64,000 nt of DNA from Seramator thermalis (lineage in GTDB: Bacteria; Bacteroidota; Bacteroidia; Bacteroidales; Dysgonomonadaceae), in the NCBI RefSeq assembly GCF_004138125.1, contig NZ_RXHS01000005.1:179394-243393 (forward strand), read 5' to 3'. The notes beneath the pieces were generated by a model. That model had not been told where the DNA came from and made no database searches. It saw nothing but the letters and a program-made list of their open reading frames with translations. A program made the position numbers and the translations under genes. Shown in pieces: positions 1 to 9,748 of this stretch. Numbering within the stretch: the first letter of the stretch is position 1; each line of letters begins with the position of its first letter.

Positions 1-1
1 C

Positions 2-691
2 ATGCGCTACATTCAGCAGGGGATGCTCGAAAGTGCCGAAGATCGTAAAAAATTTCGCCATGCACCGTCTTTCGTGCCTGCAGGTCAAAGCACGCAAATG
101 ATTATCGGTGCTACTAACGACACAGATAGGCAAATTCTTACCCTCGCTTCTGCTTTATACAAAAGACCTTCTTTCAAGCGAGTTTATTATTCGGGATATA
201 TCCCCGTCAACACCAACGATTCGCGATTACCTGTGCTTGCCACTCCGCCCCTTGTGCGCGAAAACCGTCTTTATCAAGCCGATTGGTTGATGCGGTTTTA
301 TGATTTCAAGGCCGACGAAATAGTGGATGACACACATCCCGATCTCGATTTGGATGTCGATCCCAAATTGGGATGGGCGCTTCGCCATCCCGAATTTTTT
401 CCGGTAGATGTCAACGAAGCTCCCTACGAAATAATCCTGCGTGTTCCGGGTATTGGCGTCAAATCGGCCAAACTGATTGTTGCTTCACGCAAATTCGGCA
501 GATTGTCGTCTTCTCAACTCAAAAAGATGGGTGTAGTGATGAAGCGGGCTCAATATTTTATTGTGTGTCGCGAATTGTCCATGCAAACGGTCAACGAATT
601 AACGCCTCAGTATGTTCGCCGGAAAGTCACTCAAAAACAAACAAAAGCGGCGGCCGATCTTTTGCAGTACTCCATCGATTGGGGAGAATAA
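2..691 (+). CDS. Radical SAM DNA modification/repair protein, C-terminal part
   Basis: This is the C-terminal 229 residues of a gene that enters from beyond the left edge, so its true start is not visible. The sequence matches the tail of the putative DNA modification/repair radical SAM family. It carries a helix-hairpin-helix motif (VPGIGVKSAKLIVASRK, about residues 149-165), a DNA-binding element, while the Fe-S cluster part would lie upstream. The next gene, 39 bp on, encodes a DUF4130 protein. This radical SAM plus DUF4130 pairing is a known conserved neighbourhood whose exact reaction is not established. Function in DNA metabolism is from family knowledge. Confidence 0.8.
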   Translation: MRYIQQGMLESAEDRKKFRHAPSFVPAGQSTQMIIGATNDTDRQILTLASALYKRPSFKRVYYSGYIPVNTNDSRLPVLATPPLVRENRLYQADWLMRFYDFKADEIVDDTHPDLDLDVDPKLGWALRHPEFFPVDVNEAPYEIILRVPGIGVKSAKLIVASRKFGRLSSSQLKKMGVVMKRAQYFIVCRELSMQTVNELTPQYVRRKVTQKQTKAAADLLQYSIDWGE

Positions 692-730
692 TTTGTCCGC
701 TGCTTCTGCTTTCATCCATTCCGACAAACA

Positions 731-1498
731 ATGACACTTTTCATTTACGACCATACATTCGACGGAATCCTTTCATGCATCTTTTATGCCTACGAGCATA
801 AGACGTTTCCCGATGCAATTTTATCCGATGCCGACCAACGGCCTCTTTTCATAGACGAATGGCATCACATCGAAACCGACGAGAAAAAATCGCAGCGAGT
901 TTGGACAGCTTTGGAAAGAAAACTGTCAAAAAGTGCACAAAACATGGTGTTGCTTGTTTGGCTTTCAGAACTTCCCGAAACAGAAATGCTGCTTTTCGGC
1001 TATTTCCGAAAGATAATCGACCACCAACACGGATTCGAAATGAATTTTGGCGACAGCGATGTATTGCGCGTAAAGGAAATCGCCCGGAAAGTGAACGGTG
1101 AAGCCGAAAAAATCAGACAGTTTGTTCGGTTTCAAAAGACAAAAGATGGAATCTTTTTTGCACCCATCTCGGCGCAATATAACGTTTTAGCCCTTGTTGC
1201 GCCACATTTTCGATCGCGTTATCCCGACCAACCTTGGATTATATACGACATCGCAAGAAATTTCGGATTGTATTATGATACTCACAGCTTGCAGGAAGTC
1301 ACATTTTCACTTCAAGACCTTAAGAGTTTTAAATCGAGAAAACTTGAGAACGAAAAATTATCCGAAACGGAAATCTACTATCAGAATCTATGGAAAGAAT
1401 ATTTCGAAACAATCGCTATTAAGGAGCGATTCAATCCAAAACTTCAGCGTCAGCACATGCCAAAACGTTTCTGGAAATACCTGACCGAAATGCAATAA
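731..1498 (+). CDS. DUF4130 domain protein (probable DNA metabolism protein)
   Basis: A 255-residue soluble protein opening MTLFIYDHTFDGILSCI, typical of the TIGR03915/DUF4130 family. The family is encoded next to the HhH-containing radical SAM protein, as here with a 39-bp gap in the same direction, so the two are probably co-transcribed. No signal peptide or membrane segment is seen. The C-terminal half (YDTHSLQEVTF, then KLSETEIYYQNLWKEYFETI) matches the region described as uracil-DNA-glycosylase-linked in some fusions. The biochemical role is unknown; a link to base repair or modification is inferred only from the partner. Confidence 0.78.
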   Translation: MTLFIYDHTFDGILSCIFYAYEHKTFPDAILSDADQRPLFIDEWHHIETDEKKSQRVWTALERKLSKSAQNMVLLVWLSELPETEMLLFGYFRKIIDHQHGFEMNFGDSDVLRVKEIARKVNGEAEKIRQFVRFQKTKDGIFFAPISAQYNVLALVAPHFRSRYPDQPWIIYDIARNFGLYYDTHSLQEVTFSLQDLKSFKSRKLENEKLSETEIYYQNLWKEYFETIAIKERFNPKLQRQHMPKRFWKYLTEMQ

Positions 1499-1557
1499 AA
1501 ATACCTTCGATTTGGCTGCAAAATCGACGACAATCAGAAACTCATAACTAACGTTTC

Positions 1558-1974
1558 CTATTCTTTTTTCAGCAAATCGCGAATTTCGGTGAGCAACTGT
1601 TCTTCTTTCGAAGGAGCAGGAGGAGCGGCAGGAGCTTCAGGTTTTTTACTGCTCAGCCGATTCATTGCCTTAATGACAAAAAAGATGGCAGTACCCACAA
1701 TCAAAAAATCGACTACAGTTTGGATAAAAGCTCCATAATTCCAGGTTATGGCTTCGTGAGTTATCTTATCCCCCGAAACAACTGCCTCGCGCAGCACAAG
1801 TTTCAGCTGATCAAACTGCGTATTGCCTAACAGTAATGCAATAGGCGGCATCAAAATATCATTCACGAAAGAAGTGACGATTTTTCCGAAAGCTGCACCG
1901 ATAACGATGCCCACAGCCATATCCGCCACATTGCCACGAAGCAAGAATTGCTTTAATTCAGTTCCTAAACTCAT
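1558..1974 (-). CDS. mscL: Large-conductance mechanosensitive channel MscL
   Basis: A 138-residue inner-membrane channel that opens under membrane tension and releases solutes during hypo-osmotic shock. The N-terminus ([20 protein letters not shown]) is the family signature for the short amphipathic helix plus first transmembrane helix. A second transmembrane segment lies near residues 85-105 ([19 protein letters not shown]), followed by the usual charged cytoplasmic helix ([15 protein letters not shown]). Length is normal for the family. It converges with the DUF4130 gene to its left. Confidence is high because both membrane segments and the terminal helix are present. Confidence 0.96.
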   Translation of the reverse strand: MSLGTELKQFLLRGNVADMAVGIVIGAAFGKIVTSFVNDILMPPIALLLGNTQFDQLKLVLREAVVSGDKITHEAITWNYGAFIQTVVDFLIVGTAIFFVIKAMNRLSSKKPEAPAAPPAPSKEEQLLTEIRDLLKKE

Positions 1975-2063
1975 AATAAAAATTTTATTAAAAAAATGAA
2001 TTTATTTGGTTCATCGCAAAGGAAAGAGAAATATGTTACAATTTTTATTTTGTGGGGAAAATT

Positions 2064-2966
2064 CTACACAAAAATTTCGGCAATCATGCAGCGAGCTGAG
2101 CCACCCCCATTGGCTTCAATAATCGAAAGTTTCGGCGACACGATTTTTGCATAGGTTGCGAGGGTTGATTCCTGCTCAATCGAAAGTGATTTTCGTGCTG
2201 TGGCAGACATGATCATTAGAGGTTGGCCGTTCCTGCTTTTCAGTTCGAGCATGTTCCCGGCAAAATGCTCTACCTGCTCCAAAGAAATCTCTACGATAAT
2301 CTTTCCGGTTGAAATGAGTCTTGCAACAAGTTTTTCGCGTTCGTCGTCGTTCCGAAGTGATTCCAAACAAACCACAGCCACCTGTGTGCCCACTTCCATC
2401 ATCACATTGGTATGATAGATGGGGTTGCCCTTCTTGTCCACAGCATCAAACACCACAGCATCGAAATTCATCCGCGAGCAGAAATCTGCCAATACTTTTT
2501 CGGATGTTCTGGGCGATCGACAACAATAAGCAATTCGTTTTTCGCGATCGAAAATCATGCTCCCCGTTCCTTCCAGAAATTCCCACTGCTTTTCCCAATG
2601 CGTAAGATCCACAATTTTTCGATGATTCATCTTATGCAGCAACACGTCCATCACATGCGGTTTTCGTTCGAGACGACGATTCTCGGCAAACATCGGATAG
2701 AGCACGAGCTCGCCTCCCAAATGCGACGAAAACCAGTTGTTGGGAAATACCGAATCGGGTGTCCACGGTTCAGGCGTATCCTGCACAACGGTTACATCTA
2801 CATCATTGCCACGCAATAATTTTACAAATGCATCGAATTCGGAAATTGCAGACTCGTTCACATTTTCGGTATCCGTCCGCTGTTGAAAATAATTGTTACG
2901 TGCTGTTTCTTCATTATATGCAAAGCGCGCAGGCCGCACCATCAGCACTTTTGAGGTAGTTTGCAT
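2064..2966 (-). CDS. ctlX: Citrulline utilization hydrolase CtlX-type amidinohydrolase
   Basis: A 300-residue member of the guanidino-group-modifying superfamily with the arginine deiminase fold. Visible family motifs are PDSVFPNNWFS (about 70-80), EGTG (132-135), IYHTN with the catalytic His at 185, and the C-terminal nucleophile in GGGSARCM (Cys 293). CtlX-type proteins are associated with citrulline or arginine breakdown to ornithine. The next gene downstream on the same strand encodes ornithine aminotransferase, so the pair probably channels citrulline/ornithine to glutamate semialdehyde. Substrate identity is inferred from family and neighbour. No signal peptide, so cytoplasmic. Confidence 0.83.
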   Translation of the reverse strand: MQTTSKVLMVRPARFAYNEETARNNYFQQRTDTENVNESAISEFDAFVKLLRGNDVDVTVVQDTPEPWTPDSVFPNNWFSSHLGGELVLYPMFAENRRLERKPHVMDVLLHKMNHRKIVDLTHWEKQWEFLEGTGSMIFDREKRIAYCCRSPRTSEKVLADFCSRMNFDAVVFDAVDKKGNPIYHTNVMMEVGTQVAVVCLESLRNDDEREKLVARLISTGKIIVEISLEQVEHFAGNMLELKSRNGQPLMIMSATARKSLSIEQESTLATYAKIVSPKLSIIEANGGGSARCMIAEIFV

Positions 2967-3047
2967 AAGGGTTTATTAAGTTTGTAAAGCTTGAAAGTTT
3001 ATAAAGTCCGACCTTCAACTTTTTACTATTTCTCCACCATCCCATCA

Positions 3048-4280
3048 CTATTCCAACATCCGAATGGCTTGCTGAATAATCCCGATAGCTTCTCTCAATT
3101 CGTTCTCCGAAATCACCAGCGGTGGAGCAAAACGAATGATGTGATCATGCGTAGGCTTGGCCAGCACTCCCAGTTCAGCCATTTTCAGACAAACATCCCA
3201 TGCCTGCTTGCCGTTATGCGGCTCTATAACAATGGCATTGAGCAAACCTTTTCCTCTCACGATTTTGATAAAAGGACTGTGCATTCGGTTCATTTCGTCG
3301 CGAAAAATTTTACCGAGGTATTCGGCTTTTTCACAAAGATTTTCCTCGCGTACCACTTCCAGAGCAGCCATTGCCACTTTGCAGGCAAGAGGGAATCCGC
3401 CATAGGTCGATCCGTGTTGTCCGGGTTTGATGGTGAGCATGATTTCATCGTCGGCCAACACTGCCGAAACCGGTAAAACGCCACCCGAAATGGCTTTACC
3501 CAAAATCAAAATATCGGGACGTACGTCTTCATGCTCGCAGGCAAGCATTTTCCCCGTACGTGCAATGCCGGTCTGCACTTCGTCCGCAACGAAAAGCACA
3601 TTATACTGTTTGCACAAATCGTAGCAAGTTTTCAGATAGCCATCGTCCGGAACTACTACACCGGCTTCACCCTGGATAGGCTCAACCAGGAATCCGGCAA
3701 CTTTGGCGCCTTTTTCTTCCAGAACTTTTTCGAGCGCTTCCGCATCGTTGTATGGAATCACTTCGATGCCCGGCGTGTATGGGCCATAATCTTTATAAGC
3801 CTCAGGATCTGTGGAAATCGAAATAATGGTGATCGTACGACCATGAAAATTACCTTCGCAACCTATAATGATGGCCTCATTTTCGGGAATTCCTTTTTTC
3901 AGATAACCCCATTTGCGGGTGAGTTTGAGTGCCGTTTCCACAGCTTCGGCACCCGAATTCATAGGCAGCACCTTATCGTACCCAAAATAGTCGTGCATCA
4001 ACTCTTCGAACGGACCCAGACAATCGTTATAAAATGCGCGCGACGTAAGGCAAAGCGTTTGTGCCTGATCGCTGAGAGCTTTTACAATTTTAGGATGACA
4101 ATGTCCTTGATTTACTGCCGAATAAGCCGAAAGAAAATCGAAATATCGTTTCCCGTCCACATCCCAAACGTAAGGGCCTTTCCCTCGCGACAACACTACC
4201 GGAAGCGGATGATAATTATGTGCTCCGAATCGTTCTTCCTGATCGATAAATTGTTGAGATTTAGGTGATAATGACATCAT
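3048..4280 (-). CDS. rocD: Ornithine aminotransferase
   Basis: A 410-residue class-III PLP aminotransferase that converts ornithine and 2-oxoglutarate to glutamate-5-semialdehyde and glutamate. The internal-aldimine lysine is K262 in [16 protein letters not shown], and D233 in VADEVQTG contacts the pyridine ring. The opening [23 protein letters not shown] is characteristic of ornithine rather than acetylornithine transaminases, because the Tyr and the HNYHPLPVV block are diagnostic. Starts MMSLSPK; either Met could be used. It lies upstream of ctlX in transcription order (81-bp gap), consistent with a small arginine/citrulline catabolic unit. Confidence 0.93.
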   Translation of the reverse strand: MMSLSPKSQQFIDQEERFGAHNYHPLPVVLSRGKGPYVWDVDGKRYFDFLSAYSAVNQGHCHPKIVKALSDQAQTLCLTSRAFYNDCLGPFEELMHDYFGYDKVLPMNSGAEAVETALKLTRKWGYLKKGIPENEAIIIGCEGNFHGRTITIISISTDPEAYKDYGPYTPGIEVIPYNDAEALEKVLEEKGAKVAGFLVEPIQGEAGVVVPDDGYLKTCYDLCKQYNVLFVADEVQTGIARTGKMLACEHEDVRPDILILGKAISGGVLPVSAVLADDEIMLTIKPGQHGSTYGGFPLACKVAMAALEVVREENLCEKAEYLGKIFRDEMNRMHSPFIKIVRGKGLLNAIVIEPHNGKQAWDVCLKMAELGVLAKPTHDHIIRFAPPLVISENELREAIGIIQQAIRMLE

Positions 4281-4314
4281 AATATGTTTTGTTGTGGTTT
4301 TTATTATTGTCTTG

Positions 4315-4950
4315 TTATTCGCTTATCGAAATGTTTCTGAATTGAACGCCATATCCTTCGCTTTGCAAACCTATATGACCTTCGGTCACCGGACTTGTCC
4401 CTTCGTTCTGAAGCAAATCGTTGATGTAAACTGATATGTGGCCTTCTTTTATGACGATTTTTGCTTTATTCCATTCGCCGACGGGTTTTTCGTTCGAATT
4501 GTTCTTTTTGGGAATAACCGGAAATTTTGGTCTTTCGGTTACTCCTTCGGGCAGAGCATATTCGGCAAGTTGTGAATGATTGAGCAGCACGAAATCCCCT
4601 GCATTTCCTGCCTTGAGCTGGCATTCAATTGCTCGGGGAAACGGATTATCGGGTGACTCGATGAGCAGGAATATACCACTATTGCCGGCTTCGCCGAGCC
4701 ATCGCCATTCTGTCTCGAGGGTGAAATCCGAATATTTTCTTTTGGTGTACATATAACCGATAGGCTTTCCGGTAATGAAAATAGAATGGTCTTTAACTGA
4801 GAATACCTCTTCCGGAGGAACGGAATCGGTTTCGATAACAAAATTCCAATTTGACAGATTTTTTCCATTGAAAATTTTGTCCGATTGGCCCGTACATCCG
4901 GTTACTATGAGCATGATTGCGCTTACAATAAGAATCAAGGTTTTTTTCAT
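4315..4950 (-). CDS. DUF1080 (3-keto-disaccharide hydrolase-like) lipoprotein
   Basis: A 211-residue secreted protein. The first 20 residues are a lipoprotein signal ([19 protein letters not shown]) with the acylated Cys at about 19. The rest is a DUF1080/3-keto-disaccharide hydrolase fold of the concanavalin-like type: [11 protein letters not shown] at the start, [11 protein letters not shown], then NSGIFLL and a C-terminal [18 protein letters not shown], all hallmark strands. It probably sits on the periplasmic or outer membrane face and acts on oxidised disaccharides. It is not obviously co-regulated with rocD (35-bp gap, same strand) because a promoter-like box lies just upstream of it. 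Confidence 0.85.
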   Translation of the reverse strand: MKKTLILIVSAIMLIVTGCTGQSDKIFNGKNLSNWNFVIETDSVPPEEVFSVKDHSIFITGKPIGYMYTKRKYSDFTLETEWRWLGEAGNSGIFLLIESPDNPFPRAIECQLKAGNAGDFVLLNHSQLAEYALPEGVTERPKFPVIPKKNNSNEKPVGEWNKAKIVIKEGHISVYINDLLQNEGTSPVTEGHIGLQSEGYGVQFRNISISE

Positions 4951-4986
4951 TGTGAACAGATTGAAAGATTTCGTAGATGTTGTTTA

Positions 4987-4994
4987 CAAAGTTA
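4987..4994 (-). promoter_or_regulatory. Bacteroidetes -7 box for the DUF1080 lipoprotein gene
   Basis: On the minus strand this reads TAACTTTG, fitting the Bacteroidetes primary-sigma -7 consensus TAnnTTTG. It ends 37 bp upstream of the lipoprotein start, a normal leader length. No strong -33 match was judged. Confidence 0.5.
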
Positions 4995-5121
4995 ATGTTT
5001 TTAAGTCAAATAACGAAAATTCATCGTCGGGATTTTTAGCTCAGACTGCTACAAGTCAAACGGGAGTTTTCGGGGACTACTAAAAAACTGAAAAATGATT
5101 GGATGTAAGCGTGGAAATACA

Positions 5122-5129
5122 TACATTTG
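5122..5129 (+). promoter_or_regulatory. Bacteroidetes -7 box for porX
   Basis: Reads TACATTTG, matching TAnnTTTG, 38 bp upstream of the porX start codon. This suggests porX, tsaE and perhaps the TPR gene form a rightward unit starting here. Confidence 0.55.
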
Positions 5130-5166
5130 CTCAATTTTCTGATTGTAAGTGAATAAGGGATAATCG

Positions 5167-6711
5167 ATGAAAAAAACACGCTTTCTGTGGGTTGACGATG
5201 AGATAGAGTTGATGAAACCCTATCGGCTTTTTTTGGAAGAAAAAGGCTACGAACTCGAAAGCGCGAATAACGGACGGGATGCCGTCGACCTGTGTCGGAA
5301 TGAGCATTTCGATATGATTTTCCTGGATGAACACATGCCGGGAATATCGGGTTTGGAAACACTTTCGCAAATCGCCATGATCCGGCCGGATATTCCGGTG
5401 GTGATGGTTACCAAAAGCGAAGACGAAGGCATCATGGAGAAAGCTATCGGCAGAAAAATTGCTGATTACCTCATCAAACCCGTTAATCCCAACCAGTTGC
5501 TCATCACCATCAAAAAACACCTTGACAAGAATGAAATCATTCGCGAAGCGAATATCATAAATTTCCGCGAGGAGTACCTCCCATTGAACAACGAAATAAA
5601 TCGTTGTCAAACGGCAGAAGAATGGGCTTATGTATATAAAAAATTAGTACACTGGGAGATAGAGCTGTCGCAAACGTATAGCCCGATGCATGAAATGCTT
5701 CAATCGCAAATGATGGAAGCCAACAACGAATTTGTGAAATTTATTCGTCGAAATTACGAAAAATGGCTCCCGGGAAAAGACGAACGCCCGATGTTGAGTT
5801 TCGATGTTTTCCCTAAAGTTGTTTTTCCTTTGCTCGACAAGGGTGAAAAAGTCTTTTTCATTTTAATCGACAATTTCAGACTCGACCAGTGGTATGTGGT
5901 AAAAGACATTGTTTCGGAATGGTTTTCCTATATCGATAACACCTTTTTCAGTATTTTGCCTACGGCAACCCAATATGCTCGCAATGCCATGATGGCCGGG
6001 TTGACGCCAAAACAAATTGCCGACAACTATCCCGAATATTGGGTTGATGAGACAAGGGCGGAAAGCAAAAACGCAAATGAGGAATTTTTACTGCGAAAAC
6101 AATTGGAGCGTCATCGCCGCGACGAATCATTTTCATATTACAAAATTAATACCGCTGAGGAAGGCGAACACTTACTTCGGTTGTTCCCCGAAATGGCACG
6201 TAAGGATTTGAATGTTTTGGTTTACAATTTTTTGGATATGCTGTCGCATGCACGATCAGAATCGGACGTGATTCGCGAATTGGCCTCCGACGAAGCTGCT
6301 TATCGTTCGCTTACCCAATCATGGTTTTTGCATTCGCCTTTGTCTCCACTGCTCCGGAAAATTTCCGAAAATGGCTGCAAAGCAATTCTGACAACCGATC
6401 ATGGTACCATTCGAGTGAAAAATCCGCTGAAGATTGTGAGCGACAAAGACATAAATGCAAATCTGAGATACAAAACCGGGAAAAATCTGACTTACGATCC
6501 GGCAAAAGTCGTCGAGACACCTTTTCCCGAAAAGTTTGGTTTGCCTTCGGCAAATTTAAGTTCCCGCTATATTTTTGCTACAGGCAATAATTTTTTCGTT
6601 TACCCAAACAATTTCAATCCATATGTTTCACATTACGGCAACACATTTCAGCACGGAGGCGTTTCGCTCGAAGAAATGATTGTCCCGCTCATCACCTTGT
6701 CTCCAAAATAG
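5167..6711 (+). CDS. porX: PorX-type response regulator with PglZ phosphatase-like domain
   Basis: A 514-residue two-domain protein. Residues 1-120 are a receiver domain: acidic pair D10/D11, phosphoacceptor D54 in MIFLDEHMPG and invariant K104 in DYLIKP. Residues about 210-510 form a PglZ/alkaline-phosphatase-like domain with metal-ligand type motifs ILIDNFRLDQW, VLVYNFLDMLSHARS and AILTTDHGTIRVKNP. This architecture is PorX, the partner of sensor kinase PorY in control of the type IX secretion system in Bacteroidota. The PglZ domain has been reported to hydrolyse phosphodiesters in other PorX proteins. No sensor kinase is in this window. tsaE begins 4 bp after the stop. Confidence 0.93.
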   Translation: MKKTRFLWVDDEIELMKPYRLFLEEKGYELESANNGRDAVDLCRNEHFDMIFLDEHMPGISGLETLSQIAMIRPDIPVVMVTKSEDEGIMEKAIGRKIADYLIKPVNPNQLLITIKKHLDKNEIIREANIINFREEYLPLNNEINRCQTAEEWAYVYKKLVHWEIELSQTYSPMHEMLQSQMMEANNEFVKFIRRNYEKWLPGKDERPMLSFDVFPKVVFPLLDKGEKVFFILIDNFRLDQWYVVKDIVSEWFSYIDNTFFSILPTATQYARNAMMAGLTPKQIADNYPEYWVDETRAESKNANEEFLLRKQLERHRRDESFSYYKINTAEEGEHLLRLFPEMARKDLNVLVYNFLDMLSHARSESDVIRELASDEAAYRSLTQSWFLHSPLSPLLRKISENGCKAILTTDHGTIRVKNPLKIVSDKDINANLRYKTGKNLTYDPAKVVETPFPEKFGLPSANLSSRYIFATGNNFFVYPNNFNPYVSHYGNTFQHGGVSLEEMIVPLITLSPK

Positions 6712-6715
6712 AATT

Positions 6716-7132
6716 ATGTATATAGAAATAAACGATTTATCGGAAATTCATCAAGCCGCACGACAATTTTTGGCGGAGATTGACAATCAAAACGTTTTTG
6801 CCTTTTACGGCGATATGGGAGCAGGCAAAACCACCTTCATCAAGGCCGTATGTGAGGAATTGGGAGTTCAGGAACCGGTAACCAGCCCTACATTTGCCAT
6901 CATCAACGAATATCGGGACAAAAAAGGGAAATCCATCTATCATTTCGATTTCTATCGCATCAAAAAGTTAGAGGAAGTTTTCGATTTTGGCTATGAAGAC
7001 TATTTCTACAGTGGAAATCTTTGTTTCATCGAGTGGCCCGAATTAGTGGAATCACTCTTGCCTGAAAACGTAGTGCGTTTGTCCCTGCGTCAAACGGAAA
7101 ATGGGGCTCGAATACTCGAAAATATCCAATAA
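6716..7132 (+). CDS. tsaE: tRNA threonylcarbamoyladenosine biosynthesis ATPase TsaE
   Basis: A 138-residue P-loop ATPase that works with TsaB/TsaD to make t6A37 on tRNA. The Walker A motif GDMGAGKTT covers residues 32-40, and the family-typical SPTFAIINEY and HFDFYRIKKLEE follow. I chose the ATG at 6716 rather than 6680 because 6680 lies inside porX and the MYIEINDLSEI start gives the usual length. It follows porX with only a 4-bp gap, a neighbourhood also common in other Bacteroidales, so translation is probably coupled. Confidence 0.94.
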   Translation: MYIEINDLSEIHQAARQFLAEIDNQNVFAFYGDMGAGKTTFIKAVCEELGVQEPVTSPTFAIINEYRDKKGKSIYHFDFYRIKKLEEVFDFGYEDYFYSGNLCFIEWPELVESLLPENVVRLSLRQTENGARILENIQ

Positions 7133-7233
7133 ATTCGGACCTCTTTTAAACTTTTTCAAGCCAAAAACAATCATACCGATATCATTCGGTGATTCATTTA
7201 ACAAATTGGAGCGCACGAAACAACAATAACAGT

Positions 7234-9303
7234 ATGAAGAAATTTATTCTTATTTTTTCGATCCTTCTCGGCTCGATGACACTGCCGGCACAAATCAACA
7301 CCGAAAGAGTGATGATGATCGGGCGAAATGCGCTCTATTTCGAGGATTATGTATTAGCTATCCAATATTTCAATCAGGTGATTAACGCAAAGCCGTATCT
7401 GGCTGACGCCTATTATTACCGTGCGGTTGCAAAATTCATGCTCGACGATTTTAAGGGAGCCGAAGACGATTGCACCTTGTGCCTCGAACGAAATCCGTAT
7501 TGGACTGCGGCTTATCAACTACGCGGAGCTGCCCGACAAAATCAGGAAAAATACGAGTTGGCCGCAACGGATTATCAGCGAAGTCTCGAATTTTATCCTG
7601 AAGATCAACTAACGCTGGTGAACATGGGGATCGTCAATATTCAAATGAAGCACTATGATACGGCAGGAAAATTCTTCGAAGTATTACTCAAAAAATTTCC
7701 CGACTACGTTCCCGGATATTTGACCCGCGCTCAAATGTATCTCGAAACAAAAGATACGGCCAAAGCATTGGCCGATTACAATAAAGCTATCGAGATCGAT
7801 CCGTATATGGCACAATCTTTCTCTGCGAGAGGATTGCTTTATTTCCAACTGAAAGATTACAACAAAGCTCTTGCCGATTTGGATGAAGCCATTCGTTTGG
7901 ACCCATACAACCAGGGAAATTATATTAATCGCGGATTGGTTAAATACAATTTGAACGATCTTCGTGGAGCGATGGCCGACTACGACCGCGTTATCGAAAC
8001 CGATCCCAACAACCTGATTGCCCGTTTCAATCGCGGGTTGCTGCGTGCACAAGTGGCCGACAACAATCGTGCCATCGAAGATTTCAACAAGGTGCTCGAG
8101 CTCGAACCCGATAACACAATCGCCGTACTCAATCGTGCGATGCTCTACATCGAAATCAATAACTATCAGGCAGCATTAGCCGATTTGAATATTGTATTGG
8201 AAAAGCATCCCGATTTTTTTCAGGGATACTACACCCGGTCGGAGTTGAAACGACGTATGGGTGATTTGAAAGGTGCGGAAAATGATTTTTATATAGCTCG
8301 AAACGAACAGGAAAAACTGCAAAAGGATCTCGATCGGGTAGATTCCAATAAACCGAAAGATGAGTTGGCTCAAAAACAAACACGCGAAACATCGGATAAT
8401 GATATCGAAAAATTCAATTTGCTCGTCGTAGCCGATAAGGAAAGTGAACAAAAAGAAAGATATAAGAATCAAAGTCGTGGAAAAGTCCAAAACATGAATA
8501 CTCGCGTGGAACTTGAACCGAAGTTCGTGCTGACCTATTACGAGAAATCGTATGAAGTGCAACGCCCCGTTTACTTTTCTAAAGAACTGGATCAGGCAAA
8601 TCGCGAACTCGGTTTGGCGTGGAAACTTCGCATCACCAACAACGAATCGGCGCTCAACGAGCAGCAAATTCAATCGCATTTCCGCTCGATTAACAACTAT
8701 TCGAAACAAATCGAACAGCATCCCGAAAACGCTTCATTCTATTTTGGACGGGCTATGGATTATATGCTCGTTCAAGATTATGCCAATGCCTTGCAGGATA
8801 TTAATAAATCTATCGATTTGAATCCTAATTTGATGCTTTCATACTTTGCGAGAGCGGTTGTACGTTCGAAACAACTCGAATTCGATCCCGAATTGAAGCA
8901 GACCAAACCGGAAAGTTCCGATTCGCCGTTGGATATACAGTTACCCTCTCGTAACGAACCTATTACGGCACAGAATTTGCCGAAATTGCCCGAAGTATCG
9001 ATACAAAAAATCGAATACGATGCTATTCTGAAAGATTACGAAACGATTATCGATATGAATCCCGATTTCTATTTTGCTTATTACAATCGAGCCGAAATAT
9101 TCAGTATCGAAAAGGATTATCGGGCTGCTATCAACGACTACACCGAAGCAATCAAACGTGAACCGAATTTTGCGGAAGCCTATTTCAATCGCGGCTTGGC
9201 GCGATTATCCATCGGCGAAACCCGGCAAGGCCTCGACGATTTGCGCAAGGCCGGTGAACTGGGCATCGTGCAGGCGTACAGCATCATCAAACGGATGCAA
9301 TGA
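7234..9303 (+). CDS. Secreted tetratricopeptide-repeat protein
   Basis: A 689-residue protein with an N-terminal signal sequence (MKKFILIFSILLGSMTLPAQ), which decided the start over the upstream ATG at 7189. Residues about 25-370 are a run of 34-residue TPR units (repeated patterns such as AYYYRAVAKFMLDDFKGA and NRGLVKYNLNDLRGA). A charged linker follows at about 380-470, then a second TPR block near 500-540 and 620-689. TPR solenoids are protein-protein scaffolds; the partner is not known. It probably resides in the periplasm. A hairpin terminator follows the stop by about 30 bp. Confidence 0.85.
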   Translation: MKKFILIFSILLGSMTLPAQINTERVMMIGRNALYFEDYVLAIQYFNQVINAKPYLADAYYYRAVAKFMLDDFKGAEDDCTLCLERNPYWTAAYQLRGAARQNQEKYELAATDYQRSLEFYPEDQLTLVNMGIVNIQMKHYDTAGKFFEVLLKKFPDYVPGYLTRAQMYLETKDTAKALADYNKAIEIDPYMAQSFSARGLLYFQLKDYNKALADLDEAIRLDPYNQGNYINRGLVKYNLNDLRGAMADYDRVIETDPNNLIARFNRGLLRAQVADNNRAIEDFNKVLELEPDNTIAVLNRAMLYIEINNYQAALADLNIVLEKHPDFFQGYYTRSELKRRMGDLKGAENDFYIARNEQEKLQKDLDRVDSNKPKDELAQKQTRETSDNDIEKFNLLVVADKESEQKERYKNQSRGKVQNMNTRVELEPKFVLTYYEKSYEVQRPVYFSKELDQANRELGLAWKLRITNNESALNEQQIQSHFRSINNYSKQIEQHPENASFYFGRAMDYMLVQDYANALQDINKSIDLNPNLMLSYFARAVVRSKQLEFDPELKQTKPESSDSPLDIQLPSRNEPITAQNLPKLPEVSIQKIEYDAILKDYETIIDMNPDFYFAYYNRAEIFSIEKDYRAAINDYTEAIKREPNFAEAYFNRGLARLSIGETRQGLDDLRKAGELGIVQAYSIIKRMQ

Positions 9304-9330
9304 ATGCGATGATATTTACTTTCACATACG

Positions 9331-9366
9331 AAAAAAACCTCCCGGAATTTCCGAGAGGTTTTTTCG
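9331..9366. terminator. Bidirectional intrinsic terminator
   Basis: An A-run, then ACCTC, a short GGAA/TTCC inner stem, then GAGGT and a T-run. It reads as a Rho-independent hairpin on both strands and lies between the convergent TPR gene and HMA gene, so it probably ends both. Confidence 0.85.
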
Positions 9367-9385
9367 ATAAATGGGAGCATCATCC

Positions 9386-9697
9386 TTATTGCAAAGGTAC
9401 TTTTTCTATCGAAAGCACATTCAGTTTCACCTTTTCGAAAGCTTTCCGAAGTTTCGTTGTGTCGGTTTTATCTGTGCGATAGGTAACGTTTACGGTATTG
9501 TTGGGTCGGTCATAATCCAACGCAGTTACACCTTTTTCGAAAGCAATGTTGCTATCGATCTTTTTCACGCAGTGATCACACATGTCATCGAGTTTCACTT
9601 TTACTACTTCTTTCTTGATTTGGTTTTTGGGAGTCTGTGCCCATCCGATGCCTGTTGTCAGGACCAAAATCAGGAATAAAACGCTCATTTTTTTCAT
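9386..9697 (-). CDS. Secreted heavy-metal-associated (HMA) domain protein
   Basis: A 103-residue protein with a cleavable signal (MKKMSVLFLILVLTTGIGWA) followed by a single ferredoxin-like HMA domain. The metal-binding pair is in MCDHC (C40 and C43), a CxxC motif as in copper or mercury chaperones. It is the last gene of a probable operon with a TonB receptor and a His/Cys-rich secreted protein upstream, so it may hand a periplasmic metal ion on after outer-membrane uptake. Which metal is carried cannot be read from the sequence; copper is the usual guess. Confidence 0.82.
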   Translation of the reverse strand: MKKMSVLFLILVLTTGIGWAQTPKNQIKKEVVKVKLDDMCDHCVKKIDSNIAFEKGVTALDYDRPNNTVNVTYRTDKTDTTKLRKAFEKVKLNVLSIEKVPLQ

Positions 9698-9748
9698 ATC
9701 ACAGTTTGTTTTAAATAGGGTTTTTGAAATGTTTAGTGATGAATTTTG

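Noticed and set aside
6680..6715. Upstream ATG for tsaE at 6680
   Set aside because: It lies inside porX and adds residues not typical of TsaE; the ATG at 6716 fits the family start.
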